9,937 bases of DNA, taken from NCBI GenBank assembly GCA_001873675.1, contig MNZP01000003.1, forward strand, positions 6,212 to 16,148. The letters run 5' to 3'. Position 1 is the first letter of the stretch. Each line of letters starts with the position of its first letter. Source of the stretch: Syntrophaceae bacterium CG2_30_49_12. Its GTDB lineage: Bacteria; Desulfobacterota; Syntrophia; Syntrophales; CG2-30-49-12. A program made the translations under genes and the position numbers. This document shows positions 1 through 6,728 of the stretch, in pieces. The notes beneath the pieces were generated by a model, which was given only the letters and a program-made list of their open reading frames with translations, ran no database searches and had not been told where the DNA came from.

Positions 1-1524
1 CCCAATGTGGGAGAAGAAGCCCTGAGAAATCTTGATGAGGCCGGCATAGTCCGCATGGGTGTGGCGATAAAACCCGGTGATATCCTGGTGGGGAAAATTA
101 CCCCTAAGGGTGAAACTCAGTTATCCCCGGAAGAAAAACTCCTTCGGGCCATCTTTGGTGAAAAGGCAAGCGATGTCCGCGATACTTCCCTCCGGGTTCC
201 TCCTGGTGTTGAAGGTACCGTGATAGAAGCCAAGGTATTTACCCGGAAAGGAGTGGAAAGGGATCTACGGTTACAGACGATTGAAGATTTGACCATCTCG
301 CAACTCGCCAAAAACAGAGATGATGAAACAAGAATTGTCACCGAGAATGTAAGAAGTAATATATCCGCGATGTTCATAGGGAAGATATCTGCATCAAAGT
401 TGGCCGATCCTAAAAAGAAAAAGATATTACTGAAAAAGGGGGAAGCCATTATGGAAGATCTCCTTGAGAAAATACCGTTTAGCCTGTGGAAAGATATATC
501 ACTTGAAAATAACGAAGTCACAGAGAGAAAGATTGCATCCCTACTTGCGAATCTTGAGCGTAAGATAGAATTTATCAAGGCTTTTTTTGAAGAAAAGATC
601 GAAAAACTGAAGGCCGGCGACGAACTCCCGCCAGGGGTAATCAAAATGGTCAAGGTTTATATCGCCATCAAGAGGAAGCTTTCCGTGGGTGATAAAATGG
701 CAGGCCGTCACGGCAACAAGGGAGTGTTATCCAGAATACTTCCCGAGGAAGATATGCCGTATTTTAAAGATGGCACTCCCGTAGATATTATCTTGAATCC
801 CCTCGGTGTTCCATCCAGGATGAATGTGGGACAGATCCTCGAAACGCACCTCGGGTGGGCGGCAAAAAGGCTGGGAGAAAAGATCAATACTTTACTGGAG
901 AAGCATTGCAGTATCGACCATTTGAAGAGGGGAATAAAAGAGGTTTATTCTTCCCCTGAATTTGATCGCTTTGTTGACGGGGCCACCGAAGAGGAAATTA
1001 AACGATTCCTTGGTCGGCTAAAAAGGGGAATCCCGGTCGCAGTGCCGGTTTTTGATGGTCCCGATGAAAGTCAGATTCGACAGATGTTTAAAATTGCCAA
1101 TCTTCCGGAGACAGGACAGACTACCCTGTTCGATGGAAGGACAGGTGAGCCGTTTGATCAGGAAATCACCGTAGGCATGATTTACATGTTAAAACTTCAC
1201 CATCTTGTGGATAATAAGATTCATGCCAGATCAATAGGGCCATATTCTCTGGTGACACAGCAACCTCTCGGTGGAAAAGCACAGTTTGGCGGTCAGAGAC
1301 TTGGCGAGATGGAGGTCTGGGCCATGGAGGCATATGGAGCTGCTTACTCGCTACAAGAGTTTCTTACCGTTAAGTCTGATGACGTAGCAGGAAGAACAAG
1401 GGTATATGAAGCCATTGTAAAAGGTGAGCATACCCTGGAACCAGGTCTGCCGGAATCCTTTAATGTGCTGGTAAAGGAGTTACAGGGCCTTTCTCTCGAT
1501 GTGGAACTGGTTGAAGAAGAGTAG
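1..1524 (+). CDS. rpoB: DNA-directed RNA polymerase beta subunit, C-terminal part (5' end outside window)
   Basis: This is the beta subunit of RNA polymerase, which forms half of the catalytic cleft and the switch and clamp contacts with beta'. The reading frame is open from the first base, starting Pro-Asn-Val-Gly-Glu-Glu, and matches the middle of E. coli RpoB. Only the last 507 residues are present, so the rifampicin-binding region lies upstream. Visible blocks are GDILVGKITPKGET near residue 27, an SI2-like charged helical insert at about residues 93-205, GDKMAGRHGNKG near residue 229 with its active-site lysines, and GGKAQFGGQRLGEMEVWAME near residue 425, where Leu replaces the Phe of E. 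coli. The C-terminus (ELQGLSLDVELVEEE) is the normal short family tail, ending at TAG 1522-1524, so the 3' end is complete. rpoC follows in the same direction after 118 nt of repeat-rich spacer. Confidence 0.98.
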   Translation, partial: PNVGEEALRNLDEAGIVRMGVAIKPGDILVGKITPKGETQLSPEEKLLRAIFGEKASDVRDTSLRVPPGVEGTVIEAKVFTRKGVERDLRLQTIEDLTISQLAKNRDDETRIVTENVRSNISAMFIGKISASKLADPKKKKILLKKGEAIMEDLLEKIPFSLWKDISLENNEVTERKIASLLANLERKIEFIKAFFEEKIEKLKAGDELPPGVIKMVKVYIAIKRKLSVGDKMAGRHGNKGVLSRILPEEDMPYFKDGTPVDIILNPLGVPSRMNVGQILETHLGWAAKRLGEKINTLLEKHCSIDHLKRGIKEVYSSPEFDRFVDGATEEEIKRFLGRLKRGIPVAVPVFDGPDESQIRQMFKIANLPETGQTTLFDGRTGEPFDQEITVGMIYMLKLHHLVDNKIHARSIGPYSLVTQQPLGGKAQFGGQRLGEMEVWAMEAYGAAYSLQEFLTVKSDDVAGRTRVYEAIVKGEHTLEPGLPESFNVLVKELQGLSLDVELVEEE

Positions 1525-1543
1525 CTTTGAGAAGTTCAAAGTT
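1523..1543 (+). other. Small hairpin at the rpoB stop codon
   Basis: CTTTGA at 1525-1530 is the exact reverse complement of TCAAAG at 1536-1541, with a 5-nt loop (GAAGT). Two further pairs, G1524-T1542 (wobble) and A1523-T1543, extend the stem into the rpoB stop codon. The right arm is the first unit of the GTTCANN heptamer array. No T-tract follows and the stem is AT-rich, so it does not look like a rho-independent terminator. A role in mRNA processing or stability is possible but is only inference. Confidence 0.35.
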
Positions 1544-1596
1544 CAAGGTTCACGGTTCAAAGTTCAGGGTTCAGAGTTCAAGGTTCACGGTTCAAA
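1534..1596 (+). repeat. Nine tandem GTTCANN heptamers in the rpoB-rpoC spacer
   Basis: Read directly from 1534, the sequence is nine back-to-back 7-nt units with no indel. The first five bases are always GTTCA, and the last two are AA, AG, CG, AA, GG, GA, AG, CG, AA in order. Units 2-4 and 7-9 are identical, and the identity extends to 23 nt (1540-1562 and 1575-1597) at an offset of 35 nt, which is five units. This suggests that a block of units was duplicated after single units had diverged. The array sits between the rpoB stop and the rpoC ribosome binding site and has no stop codon on the + strand. Its function is unknown. It could be a slippage-generated minisatellite or one copy of a dispersed intergenic repeat family. 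Confidence 0.93.
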
Positions 1597-1614
1597 GGTT
1601 AATTTAAACCCTGA
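1564..1614. repeat. 8-bp inverted repeat linking the two heptamer families
   Basis: TCAGGGTT at 1564-1571 is the perfect reverse complement of AACCCTGA at 1607-1614, with 35 nt between the arms. The left arm spans units 5 and 6 of the GTTCANN array, and the right arm is the first NCCCTGA unit with one base before it. In RNA this could form a stem closing a large loop just upstream of the rpoC ribosome binding site. The long loop makes a stable structure uncertain. The complementarity may simply reflect a common origin of the two repeat families in opposite orientation. Confidence 0.5.
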
Positions 1615-1628
1615 CCCCTGACCCCTGA
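1608..1628 (+). repeat. Three tandem NCCCTGA heptamers before rpoC
   Basis: The units are ACCCTGA (1608-1614), CCCCTGA (1615-1621) and CCCCTGA (1622-1628). Because the period is 7, the three TGA triplets (1612, 1619, 1626) fall in three different reading frames, giving a stop in every + frame just before rpoC. The last unit overlaps the first base of the rpoC Shine-Dalgarno sequence. The reverse complement of the unit resembles the GTTCAGG unit of the neighbouring array. Confidence 0.85.
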
Positions 1629-1633
1629 GGAGG
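1628..1633 (+). promoter_or_regulatory. Ribosome binding site of rpoC
   Basis: AGGAGG is a full Shine-Dalgarno match, placed 9 nt before the ATG at 1643. It fixes that ATG as the rpoC start. Its first base is the last base of the final NCCCTGA repeat unit, so the repeats run right into the translation signal. Confidence 0.9.
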
Positions 1634-1642
1634 ATATAGACG

Positions 1643-4600
1643 ATGGAAGATGTTTTCAGTTATTTTGAGAAACCAAAAGATCCTATCAGGTTTAATGCCA
1701 TTAAGATATCCATTGCCTCACCGGAAAAAATTCTCTCATGGTCGCATGGTGAGGTCAAAAAACCTGAGTCGATCAATTACCGTACTTTTAAGCCGGAAAG
1801 AGACGGTCTTTTCTGTGCTAAGATATTTGGTCCTGTTAAGGATTATGAGTGTCTCTGTGGTCGTTATAAACGGATGAAACACAGAGGCATAGTCTGTGAG
1901 AAATGTGGTGTTTCGGTTATACCTTCAAAGGTTCGCAGAGAGAGGATGGGTCACATTACTCTGGCCTCTCCGGTGGCCCATATCTGGTTTCTCAAGAGTC
2001 TTCCCAGCCGCATCGGCAATGTACTCGATTTAACCCTCAAGGAGCTGGAAAAGATACTTTATTTTGAATCCTGGATCGTCCTTGATCCGAAGAATACACC
2101 TCTTTCGAAAATGGAAATCCTTTCAGAGGAAGAATGCAATGAATGTAAAGAAAAATACGGTCATGATGCCTTTGAAGTCGGAATGGGGGCCGAGGCGATC
2201 AGAAGACTCCTTACAGAAATTAACTTGGATAAGCTGGACGAGGAACTTCGAACAGAGATAAAAACAGTTAATTCTGATGCTAAAAAGAAAAAGTTTATCA
2301 AAAGGCTAAAGGTAGTAGAATCTCTGAGGAAATCAGGGAACAAGCCGGAATGGATGATTCTTACCGTCCTGCCGGTTATTCCACCCGATTTACGGCCTCT
2401 TGTTCCCCTGGACGGTGGTCGCTTTGCCACATCAGACCTTAACGATCTCTACAGGCGTGTTATTAACAGGAATAAGCGTCTAAAGCGTTTGCTGGAATTA
2501 AACGCTCCTGAAATAATAGTGAGAAATGAGAAGAGGATGCTCCAGGAAGCGGTAGATGTACTCTTTGATAATGGCAGGAGAGGGAGGGCCATTACCGGTT
2601 CCAATAAGAGGCCACTGAGGTCTCTGTCGGATATGTTGAAGGGAAAACAGGGGAGATTCAGACAAAACCTTCTCGGTAAAAGAGTGGATTACTCCGGCCG
2701 ATCGGTTATTACTGTGGGGCCTGATTTAAGGTTACATCAGTGCGGCCTTCCCAAAAAAATGGCCCTGGAACTTTTTAAACCCTTTATCTATAACCGACTG
2801 CAGGAAAAAGGTTATGTCACCACCGTGAAATCCGCAAAAAAGATGGTGGAGAGGGAAACTGCCGAAGTATGGGATGCCTTAGATGAGGTGGTCCGTGAAT
2901 ACCCCGTTCTACTCAACAGGGCGCCAACACTGCACAGATTGGGTTTCCAGGCATTTGAACCTGTCCTTATCGAGGGGAAGGCCATCCAGCTTCACCCCTT
3001 GGTCTGTACAGCATTCAACGCTGATTTTGATGGTGACCAGATGGCCGTGCATGTGCCGTTATCCATTGAGGCACAGGCAGAAGCCAGAACTCTGATGATG
3101 TCAACAAATAACATCCTTTCTCCGGCAAATGGGAAGCCGATTATCAACCCCAGTCAGGATATTGTCTTGGGAATTTACTATCTGACGAGGGCCGGCTCCG
3201 CTGACAAAGGGGAAGGTATGATCTTTTCAGATCCGGCGGAGGTTCGCAGCGCTCTCGATGCGGGGATAGTAGATCTTCACGTAAAGATACAGGTTCGTAT
3301 CGGAGGGGAATTAAAAGAGACCACCGTGGGAAGGGTCATCCTTTATGAAATTATCCCCGAAGCAATTCCCTTCGATATGATTAACAAGGTGATGAATAAA
3401 AAGGAACTGGCTAATCTCATAGATTATTGTTACCGGTTATGTGGCGACAAGACAACGGTTCTGCTGGCAGATAAGTTAAAAGATCTCGGATTTAAATATG
3501 CTACGGAAAGTGGTGTATCAATTGCCATACATAATATGGTTATTCCTGCCAATAAAAAGGAAATTGTGGCCAGGGCCCACAGGGATGTGCTGAAAATACA
3601 AAAGCAGTATATGGACGGTCTTATCACTGATGGAGAACGGTATAACAAGGTTATTGATATCTGGGCCCAGGCAACAGAAAAGATTGCCTCTGAAATGCTC
3701 AGCGGTACTGGAATGGAAGAAGTCGAGGTACCTGATGGGACAAAGAAAAAAATAGAGGGTTTCAATCCCATTTATATGATGGCCGATTCCGGCGCTAGGG
3801 GTAGCGCCGTTCAGATCAGGCAGCTTGCAGGGATGAGAGGATTGATGGCCAAGCCATCCGGAGAAATTATAGAAACTCCAATTACAGCAAACTTCAGAGA
3901 GGGGTTAACGGTTCTCCAGTATTTTATTTCCACCCACGGCGCCAGAAAAGGTCTCGCTGATACAGCCCTGAAGACAGCTAATTCAGGATACCTCACACGA
4001 AGACTTGTTGATGTGGCCCAGGATTGTATCATCACTGAGGAAGATTGTGGTACCATTGACGGTATTTATGTGTCTGCCCTTATGGAGGGGGGAGAAATCA
4101 TTGAAACAGCAGGTGAACGTGTCCTTGGAAGGGTTGTCCTTGAAGAAATCAGGGATCCCTTTACCGGCGAAGTCCTGGTAAGAGCGAATCAGGAAATTGA
4201 CGAGTCTCTCGTAGAAAAGATTGACCGTGCCGGTATCGAAAAGGTCAATATCAGGTCCGTTCTCTCCTGCAAATCAAAGCATGGCGTCTGTGCTATGTGC
4301 TACGGCAGAGATCTGGCCCACGGGCACCTTGTAAATATTGGTGAAGCTGTGGGTATTATTGCCGCTCAATCCATTGGTGAACCGGGGACCCAGCTTACGA
4401 TGAGAACGTTTCATATAGGTGGTACGGCAAAATTTGAAGAGCACTCCACCCTCGAAGCGAGACACGATGGTACGATAAAGTTTATCAATATCAATACTGT
4501 TAAAGGTAGAGGGGAAGACCTTGTGGTCATGAATCGAAATGGGGAGGTGCACGTCCTGGATGAACAGCAGAGAAGCCGCGGGAAATACACTGTTCCTTAT

Positions 4601-5791
4601 GGAGCACATCTGAAAATCAACGACGGTAGCCTTGTTAAGAGGAGTGCTCTGATTGCGGAATGGGACCCCTTTTCCATACCGATTCTTGCCGAGGTTGATG
4701 GTATTGTAAAATATGGGGACATCATTGAAGGGAAAACCATGCAGGAACAGGTTGATGAGGTAACCGGTCTTTCCCGAAAAGTGATCATTGAATTCAAGGC
4801 TGAGGATCTTCACCCCCGTGTTTCCCTCAAAGACAACAAGGGGAGGACAATAAGGGTATCAGGAACAAAAACTATGGCGAGGCATCTCTTGTCGGTAGGA
4901 GCCAATCTTGTTGTTTCAGAAGGTAATACGGTTAGTGCAGGAGATATCATTGCCAAAATCCCGCGAGAAACGACTAAAACAAAGGATATTACCGGAGGTC
5001 TTCCCAGGGTGGCAGAACTTTTTGAAGCGCGAAAACCAAAAGAATTTGCCGTCATCAGCGAGATTGACGGTATCGTCTCTTTCGGCAAGGAATCCAAGGG
5101 AAAAAGAACGGTAGTTATTACCCCTGATGTAGGAGAGGAAAAGGAATATCTGCTTCCAAAAGGGAAGCACGTATCTGTCCAGGAGGAAGACAGGATCCAG
5201 GCGGGTGAAGCATTGATGGATGGGGCTCACAACCCCCATGATCTTTTGATAATCAAAGGAGAAAAAGAGTTAGCCCGCTATCTGGTTGATGAAGTTCAAG
5301 AAGTATACAGGCTCCAGGGAGTCAAGATAAATGACAAACATATAGAGGTGATTGTCCGCCAGATGCTGCGGAGAGTAAAGGTTATAAACCCGGGTGATGC
5401 GTCTTTTATTGCCGACGAGCAGATAGAAAAGTACAGGTTCCAGGAAGAAAATGAAAGGGTGATAGCCAGAGGTGGAAAGCCGGCTACAGGAGAACCAATA
5501 CTCCTCGGTATCACCAAAGCGTCTCTGTCTACCCAGAGCTTTATTTCTGCCGCATCCTTTCAGGAAACTACGCGTGTCCTTACCGAGGCGAGCCTTGGTG
5601 GAAAGATAGACTATCTTAGAGGACTTAAGGAAAATGTCATCATGGGAAGGTTGATTCCTGCGGGGACAGGTCTGATCATGTACAGAAAACTTGGCATAAG
5701 AGCCGTTACTGAGGGCGAAGAGATCTCTTTCTCCGAGCTTGAGGAACAAGAAACAGTGGAGAAAAAACTTGACAGACAGGCCGTTAATTGA
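1643..5791 (+). CDS. rpoC: DNA-directed RNA polymerase beta' subunit, full length (1382 aa)
   Basis: This is the catalytic beta' subunit of RNA polymerase. The N-terminal zinc-binding site is Cys70, Cys72, Cys85 and Cys88. The active-site loop NADFDGDQ starts at Asn459, with the three Mg-binding aspartates at 461, 463 and 465. The second zinc site is Cys802, Cys876, Cys883 and Cys886. The trigger loop carries Met920 and His924, and is split by an SI3-type insert at about residues 931-1112 before the sequence resumes at TKDITGGLPRVAELFEAR. SI3 in this position is typical of proteobacterial-type enzymes. The C-terminal part (VYRLQGVKINDKHIEVIVRQ and the following ITKASL block) is intact. The length is close to that of E. 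coli RpoC (1407 aa), mainly because the tail is shorter. The start is fixed by AGGAGG 9 nt upstream and by the family N-terminus. Nothing is broken or missing. Confidence 0.99.
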   Translation: MEDVFSYFEKPKDPIRFNAIKISIASPEKILSWSHGEVKKPESINYRTFKPERDGLFCAKIFGPVKDYECLCGRYKRMKHRGIVCEKCGVSVIPSKVRRERMGHITLASPVAHIWFLKSLPSRIGNVLDLTLKELEKILYFESWIVLDPKNTPLSKMEILSEEECNECKEKYGHDAFEVGMGAEAIRRLLTEINLDKLDEELRTEIKTVNSDAKKKKFIKRLKVVESLRKSGNKPEWMILTVLPVIPPDLRPLVPLDGGRFATSDLNDLYRRVINRNKRLKRLLELNAPEIIVRNEKRMLQEAVDVLFDNGRRGRAITGSNKRPLRSLSDMLKGKQGRFRQNLLGKRVDYSGRSVITVGPDLRLHQCGLPKKMALELFKPFIYNRLQEKGYVTTVKSAKKMVERETAEVWDALDEVVREYPVLLNRAPTLHRLGFQAFEPVLIEGKAIQLHPLVCTAFNADFDGDQMAVHVPLSIEAQAEARTLMMSTNNILSPANGKPIINPSQDIVLGIYYLTRAGSADKGEGMIFSDPAEVRSALDAGIVDLHVKIQVRIGGELKETTVGRVILYEIIPEAIPFDMINKVMNKKELANLIDYCYRLCGDKTTVLLADKLKDLGFKYATESGVSIAIHNMVIPANKKEIVARAHRDVLKIQKQYMDGLITDGERYNKVIDIWAQATEKIASEMLSGTGMEEVEVPDGTKKKIEGFNPIYMMADSGARGSAVQIRQLAGMRGLMAKPSGEIIETPITANFREGLTVLQYFISTHGARKGLADTALKTANSGYLTRRLVDVAQDCIITEEDCGTIDGIYVSALMEGGEIIETAGERVLGRVVLEEIRDPFTGEVLVRANQEIDESLVEKIDRAGIEKVNIRSVLSCKSKHGVCAMCYGRDLAHGHLVNIGEAVGIIAAQSIGEPGTQLTMRTFHIGGTAKFEEHSTLEARHDGTIKFININTVKGRGEDLVVMNRNGEVHVLDEQQRSRGKYTVPYGAHLKINDGSLVKRSALIAEWDPFSIPILAEVDGIVKYGDIIEGKTMQEQVDEVTGLSRKVIIEFKAEDLHPRVSLKDNKGRTIRVSGTKTMARHLLSVGANLVVSEGNTVSAGDIIAKIPRETTKTKDITGGLPRVAELFEARKPKEFAVISEIDGIVSFGKESKGKRTVVITPDVGEEKEYLLPKGKHVSVQEEDRIQAGEALMDGAHNPHDLLIIKGEKELARYLVDEVQEVYRLQGVKINDKHIEVIVRQMLRRVKVINPGDASFIADEQIEKYRFQEENERVIARGGKPATGEPILLGITKASLSTQSFISAASFQETTRVLTEASLGGKIDYLRGLKENVIMGRLIPAGTGLIMYRKLGIRAVTEGEEISFSELEEQETVEKKLDRQAVN

Positions 5792-5830
5792 TAAACAATA
5801 TATTTTTATACAATATCCACTACCTCTTTC

Positions 5831-5835
5831 AGGAG
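5831..5835 (+). promoter_or_regulatory. Ribosome binding site of rpsL
   Basis: AGGAG lies 5 nt before the ATG at 5841. The same frame stays open upstream into the end of rpoC, with an earlier ATG at 5739. This site and the family N-terminus (PTINQL) show that 5841 is the real start. The 49-nt rpoC-rpsL gap (5792-5840) is AT-rich and otherwise shows nothing recognisable. Confidence 0.8.
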
Positions 5836-5840
5836 AAAGA

Positions 5841-6212
5841 ATGCCTACAATAAATCAGTTGATACGTAAAGGGAGAACCAGGATAGAAAAAGAGGCCGCA
5901 ACACCTGCACTTACCGGTTCTCCACAGAGAAGGGGGGTTTGTGTCAGGGTATATACGTCGACACCCAAAAAACCAAATTCCGCCTTGAGAAAGGTAGCAA
6001 GGGTTCGTCTTACCAGTGGTTACGAGGTAACTTCATACATACCGGGGGTAGGCCACAACCTTCAGGAGCATTCCATTGTCCTCGTTAGGGGGGGCAGGGT
6101 AAAGGATCTACCCGGTGTTAGGTACCACGTCATCAGGGGTACACTGGATGCTGTGGGCGTTAAAGACAGGAAACAGGGAAGATCAAAATATGGAGCTAAA
6201 AAACCGAGCTAA
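5841..6212 (+). CDS. rpsL: Small ribosomal subunit protein S12 (uS12), 123 aa
   Basis: S12 sits at the decoding centre of the 30S subunit and controls accuracy of tRNA selection. The protein matches E. coli S12 without gaps through the conserved core. It has the TPKKPNSALRK loop with Lys43 and Lys44 and the RGGRVKDLPGVRYH loop with Lys88 and Asp89 (Met counted as 1). These are the positions where streptomycin-resistance changes arise in other bacteria. Here they are wild type, so S12 gives no sign of streptomycin resistance. Asp89 is the residue that RimO methylthiolates in E. coli. The start at 5841 was preferred over the in-frame ATG at 5739 because 5739 lies inside rpoC and would add 34 residues unlike any S12. 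rpsG begins only 14 nt after the stop. Confidence 0.98.
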   Translation: MPTINQLIRKGRTRIEKEAATPALTGSPQRRGVCVRVYTSTPKKPNSALRKVARVRLTSGYEVTSYIPGVGHNLQEHSIVLVRGGRVKDLPGVRYHVIRGTLDAVGVKDRKQGRSKYGAKKPS

Positions 6213-6226
6213 ATGGGAATAGTATT

Positions 6227-6697
6227 ATGCCGAGAAGAAGAGTAATCGCGAGAAGAGAAATATTGCCAGATCCCAAGTTTAACAATAAGCTTGTCGCAAA
6301 GTTCATCAATAGTCTCCTGAAAAGGGGAAAGAAAAGCACCTCCGAGGCTATCATGTACGGGGCTCTTGATATCATTGAAAAGAAGACAAAAGAGCAGCCT
6401 ATTGAAGTTTTTGAAAAGGCCATAAATAACGTCAAGCCTGTCATCGAGGTCAAATCAAGGCGGGTAGGTGGCGCCACTTATCAGGTACCGACGGAAGTTA
6501 TGCCGTTACGGAGGATTGCCCTGGCAATTCGGTGGTTAATGGTCCATGCAAAAGAGCGTGCCGAGAAAACCATGAAAGAAAAGCTGGCCGCGGAACTGAT
6601 TGATGCAGCTAGCAACAGGGGGGGCGCTATTAAAAAGAAAGAGAGTGTCCACAAAATGGCAGAGGCAAATAAGGCTTTTGCCCATTATAGGTTTTAG
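6227..6697 (+). CDS. rpsG: Small ribosomal subunit protein S7 (uS7), 156 aa
   Basis: S7 binds the 3' domain of 16S rRNA, starts assembly of the 30S head and lines the E-site region. The N-terminus MPRRRVIARREILPDPKF, the central EVKSRRVGGATYQVP segment and the C-terminal MAEANKAFAHYRF are all characteristic of the family, and 156 aa is the usual bacterial length. The ATG at 6227 agrees with the family start. Its Shine-Dalgarno sequence is weak (GGGA at 6215-6218), so translation may depend on coupling to rpsL, whose stop is 14 nt upstream. In E. coli, S7 represses its own operon by binding a longer rpsL-rpsG spacer; that spacer does not exist here. The next gene is tuf, not fusA. Confidence 0.98.
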   Translation: MPRRRVIARREILPDPKFNNKLVAKFINSLLKRGKKSTSEAIMYGALDIIEKKTKEQPIEVFEKAINNVKPVIEVKSRRVGGATYQVPTEVMPLRRIALAIRWLMVHAKERAEKTMKEKLAAELIDAASNRGGAIKKKESVHKMAEANKAFAHYRF

Positions 6698-6713
6698 CAA
6701 CCCTTTAAAGTTT

Positions 6714-6720
6714 AAGGAGG
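6714..6720 (+). promoter_or_regulatory. Ribosome binding site of tuf
   Basis: AAGGAGG is an excellent Shine-Dalgarno sequence 8 nt before the ATG at 6729. It decides the tuf start, because the same frame is open back into rpsG with another ATG at 6600. It is the strongest site in the str part of the window, as expected for a very highly expressed protein. Confidence 0.9.
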
Positions 6721-6728
6721 TAGGTGAG

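Noticed and set aside
1597..1610. GGTTAATTTAAACC as an operator-like palindrome between the two heptamer families
   Set aside because: Only the outer four bases on each side are complementary. The centre does not pair, so there is no real dyad.
4274..4813. Antisense open frame of 179 codons inside rpoC, with similar frames at 117-653 in rpoB and 5270-5749 in rpoC
   Set aside because: They lie opposite highly conserved RNA polymerase coding sequence, their translations show no recognisable domain, and no ribosome binding site was noticed. They are frame shadows.
5769..5816. Possible internal promoter before rpsL: a perfect TTGACA at 5769-5774, a TTGATA at 5788-5793 and a TATACAAT at 5807-5814
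   Set aside because: The spacings do not work. TTGACA is followed at 17 nt only by the poor TAAACA, and TTGATA is 13 nt from TATACA. TTGACA is also part of the rpoC coding sequence, and the AT-rich gap makes such matches likely by chance.
6213..6245. Ten-codon open frame starting with an ATG that touches the rpsL stop (TAAATG) and overlapping the rpsG start out of frame
   Set aside because: There is no Shine-Dalgarno sequence for it, the peptide is very short and the overlap with conserved S7 codons explains its composition. It could at most bring ribosomes near the rpsG start.
6600..6728. N-terminal extension of EF-Tu from the ATG at 6600
   Set aside because: The extension would overlap rpsG and add 43 residues foreign to EF-Tu. 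The ATG at 6729 has an ideal AAGGAGG and gives the standard N-terminus.
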